A DNA stretch of 64,000 nt from Lachnospiraceae bacterium UBA3689 (GTDB lineage Bacteria > Bacillota > Clostridia > Lachnospirales > Lachnospiraceae): positions 53,269 through 117,268 of the forward strand of contig DFIU01000003.1 of assembly GCA_002371465.1 (NCBI GenBank), written 5' to 3'. Positions 52,030-61,238 of this stretch are shown here, piece after piece. Position numbers and translations under genes: made by a program. Within the stretch, counting starts at the first letter, position 1; each line of letters opens with the position of its first letter. The notes beneath the pieces are model-generated. The model was not told the origin of the DNA. It made no database searches and saw nothing but the letters and a program-made list of their open reading frames with translations.

Positions 52030-54636
52030 ATGGATCGAAAGACGAAAGAACATGCAAACATTCGGAATATAAAAAATAAACTTCGCCTGCATTCGGCGGA
52101 TGAAGCGATCGACGATGCCGCAAAGGACGCGATTGACGGAATTCTGGGACGGACAAAAGAAGAGGCGGACAAGGACAAAAAGAAACCGCCAAAGATGCGG
52201 AAGAATCTGCCCCTGCTGCCTAAAAAAGAGCCGGTCTTAACCCCCTGCGACCCCGGGACGGGACTGACGGAGAGCCAGGTTGAGGAACGAATCGAAGCCG
52301 GCAGGGTCAATGTGACGGAGAAAAAGGGTGTCCGCACGACCCGGCAGATCATTTTATCCCATACCATCACCTACTTTAATATCTTAAATCTTCTCCTGGG
52401 CATCCTGGTCTTTCTGACCGGTCAGTATAAAAATATGCTCTTTATGGGCGTCATCGTCTGCAACTCCGCGATCGGGATTGTGCAGGAGCTGAAGGTCAAG
52501 CAGCTGATCGACAAGCTGAACGTGATTACTGCCGCCAAGGCGGTCGTCTTCCGGGATGGGAGAGAGAAGGAGATCCCCATCGATCAGATCGTGACGGATG
52601 ATCTGGTCCGGGTCGCCATCGGGGATCAGGTCGTGACGGACGGCAAAGTCCTAAGCGGGACGGGTCTGGAAGTCAATGAATCCATGCTGACCGGCGAATC
52701 GAGACCGGTCAAAAAAAAGGCGGGCGATCCGCTTCTGTCCGGCTCTTTTATCGTTGCCGGTACGGGGACCATGCAGGTCGAGAAGGTGGGAAATGAGTGT
52801 TACGCCGCCCGCCTGGTCGAGAAGGCGTCAAAGCGCCGCCGTGCCTCTTCGGAGATGCAGAATACGATCCAGAAGATCATCAAGGCGGTATCCGTCGCCA
52901 TCGTTCCGATCGGTCTTTTGCTCTACCGCAGTCAGAGAACGGCGGCAGAGGCAGTCGCTTTGACTCGGCACTATGACCGGCAGTGGATCTTCGCGCGCTC
53001 CGTCGTCCGTACCGTATCGGGCGTCATCGGCATGATCCCGGAGGGGCTGGTTCTTCTGACCAGCGTCTCCTTCATCATCGGCGTCGGCAGGCTCGCTTAC
53101 AAGCGTGCTTTAGTCCAGGAGATGGAGGCAATCGAGGCTTTAGCACGAATCAACATTCTCTGCACCGATAAGACCGGGACAATTACGACCGGCGCTCTGG
53201 AAGTAAGCTCGGTCGTCCCCCTGGGGACGGAGAATCAGACACAGATCACGGAAATCATCGCCCACATGAACGGAGCATTTTCCGATACCAATGTGACCCA
53301 GGAGGCGGTCAACCGCTACTTCGGCGTCGTCAGGGGCTGGAAGGCTGCGGCAAGCATCCCCTTTTCATCCGACCGCAAGTATAAGGGTGTCTCCTTCCCC
53401 GAGCATGGAACCTTTCTCATTGGAGCCCCGGAGTATCTGGATCCTGAAAATGAGAAGATTCAAAAGCTGACGGACGGCTATTCGGAGCAGGGATTTCGGG
53501 TCCTGCTCCTGGTCCGTGCCGATGGCATGGACGTCGAAGCCGGCAGGGTCGGTTCGGTCGTCCCCATCGCCCTGGTCGTCATCTCGGACGTCATTAAAGA
53601 GGATGCCAGGGAGGTCTTTGACTATTTCCGGGATGCCGGCGTCCAGATCAAGGTGCTGTCGGGAGATAATCCGGTCACAGTTTCGGCTGTGGCGGTCAAA
53701 GCGGGCGTGCAGGGGGCGGAACAATACGTCGACGCCACAACCCTGCCCGCCAATCCGATTGCCCTTGCCCAGGAGATCGCTAAATACAATGTCTTCGGCC
53801 GGGTGAAACCGGAGCAGAAACAGGCTTTTGTCCGCGCCTGGCAGACCAACGGCAACACGGTTGCCATGGTCGGGGACGGCGTGAATGACGTTCTCGCCAT
53901 CAAGGATGCCGACTGCGGAATTGCCATGGCGAAGGGGTCGGAAGCTGCCAAGCAGGCTGCCCATATCGTGCTGCTGGATTCGGACTTTACCTCCATGAAG
54001 GACATCGTCCGGGAGGGCAAGACCATCATTTCCAACATCGAGCGGGTGTCCTCCCTCTACCTGACAAAGACGATCTATTCGGCTCTTCTGTGCATTATTT
54101 TTATTTTACTGAAAACTGCCTATCCCTGGACAACTCTGCAAATGGGGCTGATCAACGTCGTGGGAATCGGGATGCCCTCCTTTCTACTGACGCTGGAGCA
54201 GCACGACGACTGGAGGGCGGAAGGCTTCTTAAAACATGTTTTGAAGGTCTGTCTGCCGGCAGCCCTGACCATGGTTTCGACCATTTTGATTGTTCAGGTT
54301 TTAAATGCGCTCTTCCGCTGGCCGGAGGACCTGTATTCCTACTTCAATCTGATGCTGGGCGCTTTGGTGTCCCTTCTGGTTGTGGCGCAGGTCTGCTGGC
54401 CGCTCAACAACTTCCGCAAGTTTGTGCTGGGGGCGAGCCTTATTGTCTTTGCGGCGGCGATCCTTCTTCTGCCCCGCTTCTACGACATCCACTCGGTCTG
54501 GACCCCCTGGACATTCCTGCTGGTGCCGCTTGCGGTCCTCATCATGATGATCATTTACTGGATCAGCCGCTGGACCAACCAGCTGACCGCCCGCTACGAG
54601 TATCGGGAGATCAGGAAAAAACCCCGCAGGCTGTGA
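52030..54636 (+). CDS. P-type cation ATPase, CtpE-like (probable calcium or divalent metal)
   Basis: The 868-residue ATPase has the TGES actuator motif at 221-224, phosphorylated Asp380 in DKTGTIT and the hinge GDGVND near 615-620. The ion-binding span holds PEGL (Pro337, Glu338) rather than CPC or SPC, as in CtpE-type pumps related to calcium transport. About ten spans follow the family plan. The first 75 residues are charged and Lys-rich (KDKKKPPKMRKN), longer than most. AAGGATG lies upstream at a long spacing. It stands alone between two terminators. Ion identity is inference. Confidence 0.8.
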   Translation: MDRKTKEHANIRNIKNKLRLHSADEAIDDAAKDAIDGILGRTKEEADKDKKKPPKMRKNLPLLPKKEPVLTPCDPGTGLTESQVEERIEAGRVNVTEKKGVRTTRQIILSHTITYFNILNLLLGILVFLTGQYKNMLFMGVIVCNSAIGIVQELKVKQLIDKLNVITAAKAVVFRDGREKEIPIDQIVTDDLVRVAIGDQVVTDGKVLSGTGLEVNESMLTGESRPVKKKAGDPLLSGSFIVAGTGTMQVEKVGNECYAARLVEKASKRRRASSEMQNTIQKIIKAVSVAIVPIGLLLYRSQRTAAEAVALTRHYDRQWIFARSVVRTVSGVIGMIPEGLVLLTSVSFIIGVGRLAYKRALVQEMEAIEALARINILCTDKTGTITTGALEVSSVVPLGTENQTQITEIIAHMNGAFSDTNVTQEAVNRYFGVVRGWKAAASIPFSSDRKYKGVSFPEHGTFLIGAPEYLDPENEKIQKLTDGYSEQGFRVLLLVRADGMDVEAGRVGSVVPIALVVISDVIKEDAREVFDYFRDAGVQIKVLSGDNPVTVSAVAVKAGVQGAEQYVDATTLPANPIALAQEIAKYNVFGRVKPEQKQAFVRAWQTNGNTVAMVGDGVNDVLAIKDADCGIAMAKGSEAAKQAAHIVLLDSDFTSMKDIVREGKTIISNIERVSSLYLTKTIYSALLCIIFILLKTAYPWTTLQMGLINVVGIGMPSFLLTLEQHDDWRAEGFLKHVLKVCLPAALTMVSTILIVQVLNALFRWPEDLYSYFNLMLGALVSLLVVAQVCWPLNNFRKFVLGASLIVFAAAILLLPRFYDIHSVWTPWTFLLVPLAVLIMMIIYWISRWTNQLTARYEYREIRKKPRRL

Positions 54637-54699
54637 GAGATTGGAGTAGGGAAAACGTAGGTTATTTTGGGATAATCTTGAGTTTGTGGGCAAAATAGG

Positions 54700-54727
54700 T
54701 TGCAGACAGAATCATCTTTGCTATAAT
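54700..54727 (+). promoter_or_regulatory. Candidate promoter of the 77-residue protein gene
   Basis: TTGCAG (54700-54705) and TATAAT (54722-54727) are 16 bases apart, about 60 bases before the start codon. Confidence 0.5.
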
Positions 54728-54785
54728 GCAGGGTAGAAACAAAATTAAATTTTACATAAATGATTCTTACTGAAAGGAGCAACAC

Positions 54786-55019
54786 ATGAAAGTTACCAAT
54801 ATCAAGGATGTCAACAAGTTCTTCGAGGTCATTGACAAGTGCAAGGGCAAGGTTATGCTTGTAACGGATGAGGGCGACCAGCTGAATCTGAAGTCCAAGC
54901 TGTCCCAGTATGTCTCTCTTGCCAACATCTTCTCCGGAGGACAGATTCCGGAAATGGATATCATCGCTTCCGAGCCGGAGGATGTTCAGAGAATTGTCGA
55001 CTTCATGATGGCGCAGTAA
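54786..55019 (+). CDS. Conserved small protein coupled to a CobW-like G protein
   Basis: This 77-residue soluble protein runs from MKVTNIKDVNKFFEVID to RIVDFMMAQ. Alternating charged and hydrophobic residues suggest a compact alpha/beta fold. GAAAGGAG precedes the ATG at good spacing and a promoter is nearby. Its stop codon TAA abuts the ATG of the next gene (TAAATG), so translation is coupled. I do not recognise a family with a known role. The tight coupling suggests it works with the CobW-like protein. Confidence 0.7.
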   Translation: MKVTNIKDVNKFFEVIDKCKGKVMLVTDEGDQLNLKSKLSQYVSLANIFSGGQIPEMDIIASEPEDVQRIVDFMMAQ

Positions 55020-55568
55020 ATGCAGCCAAGTGTTTCGGTTACGCTGGTGACCGGATTTCTGGAGTGTGGAAAGACAACCGCGATCAAGAGTATTCTTGAT
55101 CGCGGTTTTGGTGACTTTACGGGGAAAACGATTCTGATCGATACCGAGGAGGAAGCGTTTGAAACCTACGATCCCCAGGTGCTGCTGGCGCGGAACGTCA
55201 AGTTGGTCGACCTTGACGGACCCTTTGCCTGCACCAGGGAGTGGTTTGAGGAGTTAAATAAAAAAGAGGCTCCGGACCAGGTCATCATTGAGTGGAACGG
55301 TCTTGCCAATGTGCGCTACCTGGATCAGCTGAAGTGGCCCGAGGGCTGGCAGATCGTCCGCCAGCTGACGGTATTTGACGCCAGCTGCTTCGGCATTTAT
55401 TTTAAAAATCTCAAATCCAACATCCGCGACATGGTCCAGAACACCACGATTGTCCTCTTCAACCGGACCGATCCCGGCACGCCGGGCAAGGGGACGCCGG
55501 AGGATCAAAAGGAGTGGACGGACTATATCCATCATGTCAATCCGCGGGCTGCGGTGGTATTTTCATAA
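55020..55568 (+). CDS. CobW/HypB-like GTP-binding domain protein (short form)
   Basis: The 182-residue protein has a P-loop GFLECGKTT near 12-20, a strand TILIDTEEE, an IIEWNGLAN segment in the switch position and a guanine-specificity NRTD near 145. This is the G domain of the COG0523/CobW group of metal-insertion GTPases. Two usual parts are missing: the CxCC metal motif and the C-terminal domain of full-length CobW (about 320 residues). It may be a minimal member or a different P-loop branch. The gene is coupled to the 77-residue protein gene upstream; pth follows about 40 bases later. Confidence 0.65.
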   Translation: MQPSVSVTLVTGFLECGKTTAIKSILDRGFGDFTGKTILIDTEEEAFETYDPQVLLARNVKLVDLDGPFACTREWFEELNKKEAPDQVIIEWNGLANVRYLDQLKWPEGWQIVRQLTVFDASCFGIYFKNLKSNIRDMVQNTTIVLFNRTDPGTPGKGTPEDQKEWTDYIHHVNPRAAVVFS

Positions 55569-55609
55569 AAAGGAAGGGGCACGGATCGGCTGATTCGTGC
55601 GGAATTGTT

Positions 55610-56173
55610 ATGCATATTATTGTGGGCCTGGGCAATCCGGGCAGTCAGTACGAAGGAACCAGACATAATATGGGCTTTGATGTGATCGATCGCCTGATCG
55701 AGACCTATCGGATTCCGCAGGCGGGGACAAAATTTCATTCGATCTACGGGATCGGCATGATTGAGGGAGAGAAATGCCTGTTGGCTAAGCCCCTGACCTA
55801 TATGAACCTGAGCGGGACGGCGGTCCGGGAAATCTGCACTTTTTACCATACCGATCCGGAGACGGACCTGGTCGTCATCAGTGATGACATCGATACTGAA
55901 CCGGGCCACATCCGGATCCGGAAGAAAGGGAGCGCCGGTGGGCAGAATGGTTTAAAACACATCATCGCCCAGCTGGGAACCCAGAATTTTACCCGAATCC
56001 GGGTCGGAACCGGAGCTAAGCCGGAAGGCTGGGACCTGGCGGACTGGGTCCTGGCGCGATTTTCCAAAGAGGACCGGAAAATCGTTGACGGCGCCATTGA
56101 CCGGGCGGCAAAGGCAGTCGGCGTCATGGTGAAAGACGGAGTGGACCTGGCGATGAATCGCTATAACGGATAA
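55610..56173 (+). CDS. pth: Peptidyl-tRNA hydrolase
   Basis: The 187-residue enzyme frees tRNAs from drop-off peptides. The active-site residues are Asn9 (GLGNPG), His19 (TRHNMGFDVID) and Asp92 (VVISDDID), and GSAGGQNGLKHI is also present. All match the family. ATG 55610 gives the standard N-terminus MHIIVGLGNPG; an in-frame ATG at 55514 would overlap the CobW-like gene. Its own ribosome binding site is weak (GGAAT). mfd follows nine bases downstream, the usual Firmicutes order. Confidence 0.95.
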   Translation: MHIIVGLGNPGSQYEGTRHNMGFDVIDRLIETYRIPQAGTKFHSIYGIGMIEGEKCLLAKPLTYMNLSGTAVREICTFYHTDPETDLVVISDDIDTEPGHIRIRKKGSAGGQNGLKHIIAQLGTQNFTRIRVGTGAKPEGWDLADWVLARFSKEDRKIVDGAIDRAAKAVGVMVKDGVDLAMNRYNG

Positions 56174-56182
56174 GGACGAGTT

Positions 56183-59100
56183 ATGAATCGATGGATCGAG
56201 CCGCTGACGGAGCTTGCCGAATATGACGAGCTGCGCAGCAGGATGAGAAAGACGGACGGAATCCTGTCTCTGACGGGGTGTATTGAAGCGCAGAAAGCCC
56301 ATATGGTCTATGGGCTTTCTTATGATGTCCCGGTGACGGTCGTTGTCTCGGAAAATGACCTCTCCGCCAAGACTCTCTATGAGAATCTCCGCTTCTATGA
56401 TCCAAAGACCCTCTACTATCCGGCAAAGGACCTCCTCTTTTACCAGGCGGACGTCGCCTCCAACCTGCTCGACCAGCAGCGGATGGAGGTCTTTCGCGCC
56501 CTGCTGACGCAAAAGGAACAAAAGAGGGACCATCTGACCCTTGTTCTGCCGGCAGCGGCTCTGATGGATTTTGTGACCAAAAGGACCTATCTGGATGCCT
56601 CAACCCTGAGTTTTGAGTGGGGAAGCAGCAAGGACTTTGACGAGGTAAAGAAGGACCTGGTCCTTTTGGGCTATGAGCGGTGCGCCGAGGTGGAACTGCC
56701 GGGGCAGTTCGCCTTTCGGGGGGATATTCTCGATATCTGGGGGCTGACAGAGGATCATCCGGCGCGAATTGAATTTTTCGGGGACGAGATCGATTCCATG
56801 CGTTATTTTGACGCCGAGACCCAGCGGTCGATCGAAGAGATTCAAAGTCTCTGCGTTTTCCCGGCAAATGATCACACCGGGGACAAGGCTCCCTTTTTGA
56901 CCTGGTTCGATAAAAAGGACACCCAGTTCTTCCTCGATGAACCCAACAGGCTGGCTGAGTCGGCTAAGGCGACGGAGGATGAATTCCGGGAGAGCATCCG
57001 GCGCAGGATGGAGCAGGACGGCCTAAGTGAAGAGGACAAAAAGCGGGAGGAAAAGCAGGCTCGGGTCAGTGGAGACATTTTCCAAGGCATCCCGGATATC
57101 AGCGGGGCGGACGAACTGATGGCGGGTCTGTCCCGTCTGCACTGCATTTCCCTGTCCATGCTGGGCATCCGCCGAGAGGGCTGGCAGATCGCGGACACCC
57201 TGGGACTTTCGGTCCAGTCGGTCAGCGCCTACAACAACTCCATTGAATATCTGGAGAAGGACCTGACTGCCTACCGCAGGCGGGGTTACCGCGTCATCGT
57301 CCTGTCCGCCTCCCACACCCGGGCGAAGCGGCTGGCTAAAAATTTAAACGATCTGGGCATCCCTGCTTTTTATTCCGAAGACCAGGCGCTTAAAAGCGGT
57401 CAGATCGCCATCCAGTACGGTCACGCGAGCCGGGGCTTTGAATACCCCATGATTAAATTTGCCGTCATTTCCGAGACGGATATCTTCGGAGAGCAGCGGA
57501 CGCGCAGGAGAAAGAAGTCCGAATACCAGGGGCAGAAGATCGCCGGTTTCAATGACCTTGCCGTCGGCGACTATGTGGTCCATGAAAATTACGGTCTGGG
57601 CATATACCGGGGCATCGAGCAGATCGAAGTCGACGGCGTGCTGAAGGACTATATCAAGATCGAGTACAACGGCAGCAACCTCTTTATCCTGGCGACCCAG
57701 CTCGACATGCTGCAAAAGTATGCGGGATCGGACGCCGGAGCGGGGAAGGCAAAGCCCAAACTCAACAAGCTGGGCGGGCAGGACTGGGAAAAGACCAAGT
57801 CCCGGGTCAAGGGCTCTGTCCGCAATATCGCCAGGGACCTGGTCAGGCTCTACGCCGCCCGCGAGCAGGAAAATGGCTTTGTCTACAGCCCCGATACCGA
57901 GTGGCAGACGGAGTTTGAGGAACTGTTTCCCTTCGAGGAGACGGAGGACCAGCTGCAGGCGATCCGGGACACCAAGAAGGATATGGAGAGCCGCAAGATC
58001 ATGGACCGGCTGATCTGCGGGGATGTCGGCTACGGCAAGACGGAAATTGCCCTCCGCGCGGCATTTAAAGCGGTTCAGGATGGCAAGCAGGTCGCCTATC
58101 TGGTGCCGACGACCATTTTGGCGCAGCAGCATTTCAATACCTTTGTGCAGCGGATGAAGAATTTCCCTGTTGGGATCGAGATGCTGTCCCGCTTCCGCAC
58201 CGGCCAGCAGCAAAAGAAGACCATCCGCGACTTAAAGACCGGCATGGTCGATATTGTGGTCGGCACTCACCGCCTGTTATCCAAGGATGTCACCTTTAAG
58301 GATCTGGGTCTTTTGATCATTGATGAGGAACAGCGCTTCGGCGTCTCCGCCAAGGAGAAGATCAAGAAGCTGCGCCAGTCAGTCGATGTGCTGACCCTGA
58401 CGGCGACGCCGATCCCGCGGACCCTCCACATGAGCCTTATCGGGATCCGGGATATGTCCATTTTGGAGGAGCCGCCCCAGGACCGGGTCCCTATCCAGAC
58501 CTATGTCATGGAATTTAATCCGGAACTGGTCCGGGAGGCGATCTGCCGGGAACTCGCCCGCAGCGGTCAGGTCTACTATGTCTACAACCGGGTCCGCGAT
58601 ATCGCGGATATGGCGCGGCGGGTCCAGGATCTGGTTCCTGAGGCCTCCGTTGCCTATGCGGACGGCAAGATGAAAAAGGACGAGCTGGAAGGAATCATGG
58701 TGAGCTTTGTCAACGGCGAGATCGACGTCCTGGTCACGACGACGATCATCGAGACCGGGCTTGATATCAGCAATGTCAATACCATAATTATCCACGACGC
58801 GGACCGCTTCGGTTTAAGTCAGCTCTACCAGCTCCGGGGCAGAGTCGGTCGGTCCAATCGGACTGCCTACGCCTTTTTGATGTATAAGCGGGATAAGATG
58901 TTAAAGGAAGTGGCGGAGAAGCGGCTATCCGCCATTCGGGAATTTACAGCTCTCGGCAGCGGCTTTAAGATCGCCATGCGGGATCTGGAGATCCGCGGCG
59001 CCGGCAACCTGCTCGGCGCGGAGCAGAGCGGACACATGGAGGCGGTCGGCTATGACCTCTACTGCAAGATGCTTTCGGAGGCAGTGCAGGAGGCTAAAGG

Positions 59101-59593
59101 AATCGAGGTCGAGGAGGACTTCGAAACCGTCGTCGATATCCCCATCGACGCCTTTATTCCGGACAGCTACATTCCCAATGAGTTCCAGAAGCTGGACTTC
59201 TATAAGAAGATCGCGGGCATAGAAAATGAAGAGGACTTCGATAATACGCAGGACGAGCTGCTGGACCGTTACGGCGATCTGCCCCGGTCGGTTATCAATC
59301 TCATGAAGGTGGCTCTTTTAAAGGCTGCCGCTCACCGGGTCGGCATCACGGAAATTAAGAGTCTGGGAGGAAAGATCCGCCTGACGGTCGGCTTAAAACC
59401 TAAATTTGACGTGACCCGGCTGCCCCTTATCATCGGCGCCCAGGCGGGCAGGATCACCATTCATTCCAATGCGGGCGATACCAGTTTCTGGTACCACGGC
59501 GATTTGAAGAATAAGGGGGGCATGATGAAGGATCTGTCCGGCTTTTTGACCGCGCTTGAGGAGGCGGTCCCACCGGCAGCTGAAGAGGAATGA
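56183..59593 (+). CDS. mfd: Transcription-repair coupling factor Mfd
   Basis: The 1136-residue protein displaces stalled RNA polymerase and recruits UvrA. It has the UvrB-like N-terminal domains, the RNA-polymerase-interacting region (AVGDYVVHENYGLGIYRGIE), and a superfamily 2 translocase with Walker A GDVGYGKT at 613-620 and DEEQ at 714-717 (IIDEEQRFGV). TATPIPRTL and QLRGRVGRS follow in the helicase part, and a TRCF C-terminal domain ends it. AAGGACGAG precedes the ATG. It follows pth closely. Confidence 0.96.
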   Translation: MNRWIEPLTELAEYDELRSRMRKTDGILSLTGCIEAQKAHMVYGLSYDVPVTVVVSENDLSAKTLYENLRFYDPKTLYYPAKDLLFYQADVASNLLDQQRMEVFRALLTQKEQKRDHLTLVLPAAALMDFVTKRTYLDASTLSFEWGSSKDFDEVKKDLVLLGYERCAEVELPGQFAFRGDILDIWGLTEDHPARIEFFGDEIDSMRYFDAETQRSIEEIQSLCVFPANDHTGDKAPFLTWFDKKDTQFFLDEPNRLAESAKATEDEFRESIRRRMEQDGLSEEDKKREEKQARVSGDIFQGIPDISGADELMAGLSRLHCISLSMLGIRREGWQIADTLGLSVQSVSAYNNSIEYLEKDLTAYRRRGYRVIVLSASHTRAKRLAKNLNDLGIPAFYSEDQALKSGQIAIQYGHASRGFEYPMIKFAVISETDIFGEQRTRRRKKSEYQGQKIAGFNDLAVGDYVVHENYGLGIYRGIEQIEVDGVLKDYIKIEYNGSNLFILATQLDMLQKYAGSDAGAGKAKPKLNKLGGQDWEKTKSRVKGSVRNIARDLVRLYAAREQENGFVYSPDTEWQTEFEELFPFEETEDQLQAIRDTKKDMESRKIMDRLICGDVGYGKTEIALRAAFKAVQDGKQVAYLVPTTILAQQHFNTFVQRMKNFPVGIEMLSRFRTGQQQKKTIRDLKTGMVDIVVGTHRLLSKDVTFKDLGLLIIDEEQRFGVSAKEKIKKLRQSVDVLTLTATPIPRTLHMSLIGIRDMSILEEPPQDRVPIQTYVMEFNPELVREAICRELARSGQVYYVYNRVRDIADMARRVQDLVPEASVAYADGKMKKDELEGIMVSFVNGEIDVLVTTTIIETGLDISNVNTIIIHDADRFGLSQLYQLRGRVGRSNRTAYAFLMYKRDKMLKEVAEKRLSAIREFTALGSGFKIAMRDLEIRGAGNLLGAEQSGHMEAVGYDLYCKMLSEAVQEAKGIEVEEDFETVVDIPIDAFIPDSYIPNEFQKLDFYKKIAGIENEEDFDNTQDELLDRYGDLPRSVINLMKVALLKAAAHRVGITEIKSLGGKIRLTVGLKPKFDVTRLPLIIGAQAGRITIHSNAGDTSFWYHGDLKNKGGMMKDLSGFLTALEEAVPPAAEEE

Positions 59594-59664
59594 AGTCCAT
59601 GGCAGAATGTTTTTCCAGCAGTCGTACTGACTGAGATAGCTGCGGAGATAGAGATTGGTACTAC

Positions 59665-59693
59665 TTGCTGATTTTTAGCGGGAAGTTTATAAT
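59665..59693 (+). promoter_or_regulatory. Promoter of the foldase-like lipoprotein gene
   Basis: TTGCTG (59665-59670) and consensus TATAAT (59688-59693) are 17 bases apart. GGAGG and the start codon lie about 75 bases downstream. Confidence 0.6.
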
Positions 59694-59768
59694 AGGAAAG
59701 TCTATTGGCATCCGGGAAAAGTGTGCTTTTAAAGCATTTTCAGGATGCAGTTGAAGGAGGATTGGCAA

Positions 59769-60968
59769 ATGAATTCTATGTTTCGTAGAGCGGCGGCGGT
59801 GGTGCTGGCGGGAATCATGGGCGGAGCGCTTCTGACTGGCTGCGGCAGTACAAAAATTGACGGCAGCAAGACCGTCATGACGGTAAATGACGAAGCGGTC
59901 CGGCTGGGTGTGGCAAGTTTTTACACCAAGTACCAGCAGGCGCAGATCTATAAATATTATTCCCAGATGCTGGGTTCATCCGGGATCTTTGATACGTCCA
60001 TTGCGGATTCTTCGGACCCGTCGGTTGATACCTACGGGGAGAGCATGAAGAAAACGGCTCTGGAGGACGTGGAAAAGATGGTCGTCATGGCGCAGCATGC
60101 CGATGAGTTCGGCGTCAAGCTGACCGATGAGGAGAAAAAAGCCATCGACCAGGCAGCACAGGATTATATCGACAAGAACCAGGAGGAGATCCGAGGTAAG
60201 ATCGGTGCGGACAAGGAGGATATCGTTCGCCTGCTGGAGCTGCAGACGATCCAGTCCAAGATGATGGATCCCCTTGTCAAGGACGTCGATACCAAGGTGA
60301 CGCAGGAAGAGTCCCAGCAGTCTAAGGTGACCTATGTGGCGGTGGATACGGCGGATGCCGCGTCTGGCGCGTCTTCGACCAAGGAAGCCGCAGAGTCAAC
60401 TCCGGAGGGACCGGATGAGAAGGCTCAGAAAAATGCGGATGCGGTCCTGAAGGCAGTTCTGGCTGAAGCCGATCCGGCAGCGGCAGATCTGGACGCGATC
60501 GCCAAGAAGGTGGATTCCTCTCTTTCGGCGGTCGAAGGTCACTACACAACCAGCGATACGGCGGATGGTTCGGTTGATTCCGCCGTTGTCGACGCCGTCA
60601 AGGATTTGAAGGAGGGAACAGTCGTCGACCATGTCATCACCGGCAGCAACGGCAAGACCCTCTATGTCGCAAGGTTTGATTTAAAGGACGATGAGACCTA
60701 CACGGCGACCAAGAAGGAGTCCATCGTCCGGTCCAGAAAACAGGATGAATTCGACAAGGTGACGGACGGCTGGCTCAAGGACGCCAAGATCAAGGTCGAC
60801 CAGAAGGTCTGGAAGACCGTGACGCTGAGCGATAAGGATCCGGTCACTCTGAAGGATCCCGAGAGCGGCGCGGCAGGCGCTCAGACCGCTGCAGAAGGCT
60901 CTCTGAACGGCAGCAGTAACAGCGCAGCGGAGGCAGTCAGTGAGGCTTCCAGCACACCCGCGGCGTAA
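59769..60968 (+). CDS. Foldase-like lipoprotein (PrsA/SurA type, degenerate parvulin region)
   Basis: The 399-residue lipoprotein has lipobox LLTGC (Cys25). A SurA-N-like helical chaperone region follows (VMTVNDEAVRLGVASFYTKYQQ to the 160s). The middle (about 195-310) follows the parvulin outline (KVTYVAVDTA, DAIAKKVDSSLSAVEG, VKDLKEGTVVDHV, KTLYVARFDLKDDE). The usual catalytic residues are not obvious, so it may be a chaperone without isomerase activity. The C-terminus is Ser/Ala-rich. GGAGG precedes ATG 59769. The order pth-mfd-foldase is common in Lachnospiraceae from memory. Confidence 0.8.
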   Translation: MNSMFRRAAAVVLAGIMGGALLTGCGSTKIDGSKTVMTVNDEAVRLGVASFYTKYQQAQIYKYYSQMLGSSGIFDTSIADSSDPSVDTYGESMKKTALEDVEKMVVMAQHADEFGVKLTDEEKKAIDQAAQDYIDKNQEEIRGKIGADKEDIVRLLELQTIQSKMMDPLVKDVDTKVTQEESQQSKVTYVAVDTADAASGASSTKEAAESTPEGPDEKAQKNADAVLKAVLAEADPAAADLDAIAKKVDSSLSAVEGHYTTSDTADGSVDSAVVDAVKDLKEGTVVDHVITGSNGKTLYVARFDLKDDETYTATKKESIVRSRKQDEFDKVTDGWLKDAKIKVDQKVWKTVTLSDKDPVTLKDPESGAAGAQTAAEGSLNGSSNSAAEAVSEASSTPAA

Positions 60969-61025
60969 AATGTGGCAGATTGCGTTTTTCATATACAATC
61001 GCATATTTGGCAGTTGCTTAAGAGC

Positions 61026-61069
61026 CAGGAGTCCACAAATCGTGTAGATGCACGATCTGTGGACTCCTG
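61026..61069 (+). terminator. Hairpin after the foldase-like gene
   Basis: A 19-base stem with one mismatch (CAGGAGTCCACA... with ...TGTGGACTCCTG) around a six-base loop. The T-run is weak (TTGTCATATT), so it may be a stable mRNA end rather than an efficient terminator. Confidence 0.6.
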
Positions 61070-61138
61070 TTGTCATATTGAAATATGGTTTGTAGCGGGC
61101 GCAATCAGGCGGTTTCCGTGTAGAATGACGAAAAAATC

Positions 61139-61186
61139 ATACAATCTTTGTGAAGCCTGTATTTGCAATTTCTGTATACAATCTTT
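61139..61186 (+). promoter_or_regulatory. Direct repeat upstream of galK, possible regulator site
   Basis: ATACAATCTTT occurs at 61139-61149 and again at 61176-61186, about 37 bases apart. TTGCAA near 61164 with TAAACT 17 bases on could be the galK promoter, so the second copy would sit in its spacer. Confidence 0.35.
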
Positions 61187-61238
61187 AAACTAATCATAGT
61201 AAGATGGTCAAAATACAGGATTTAGGGGAGGCGCGCCT

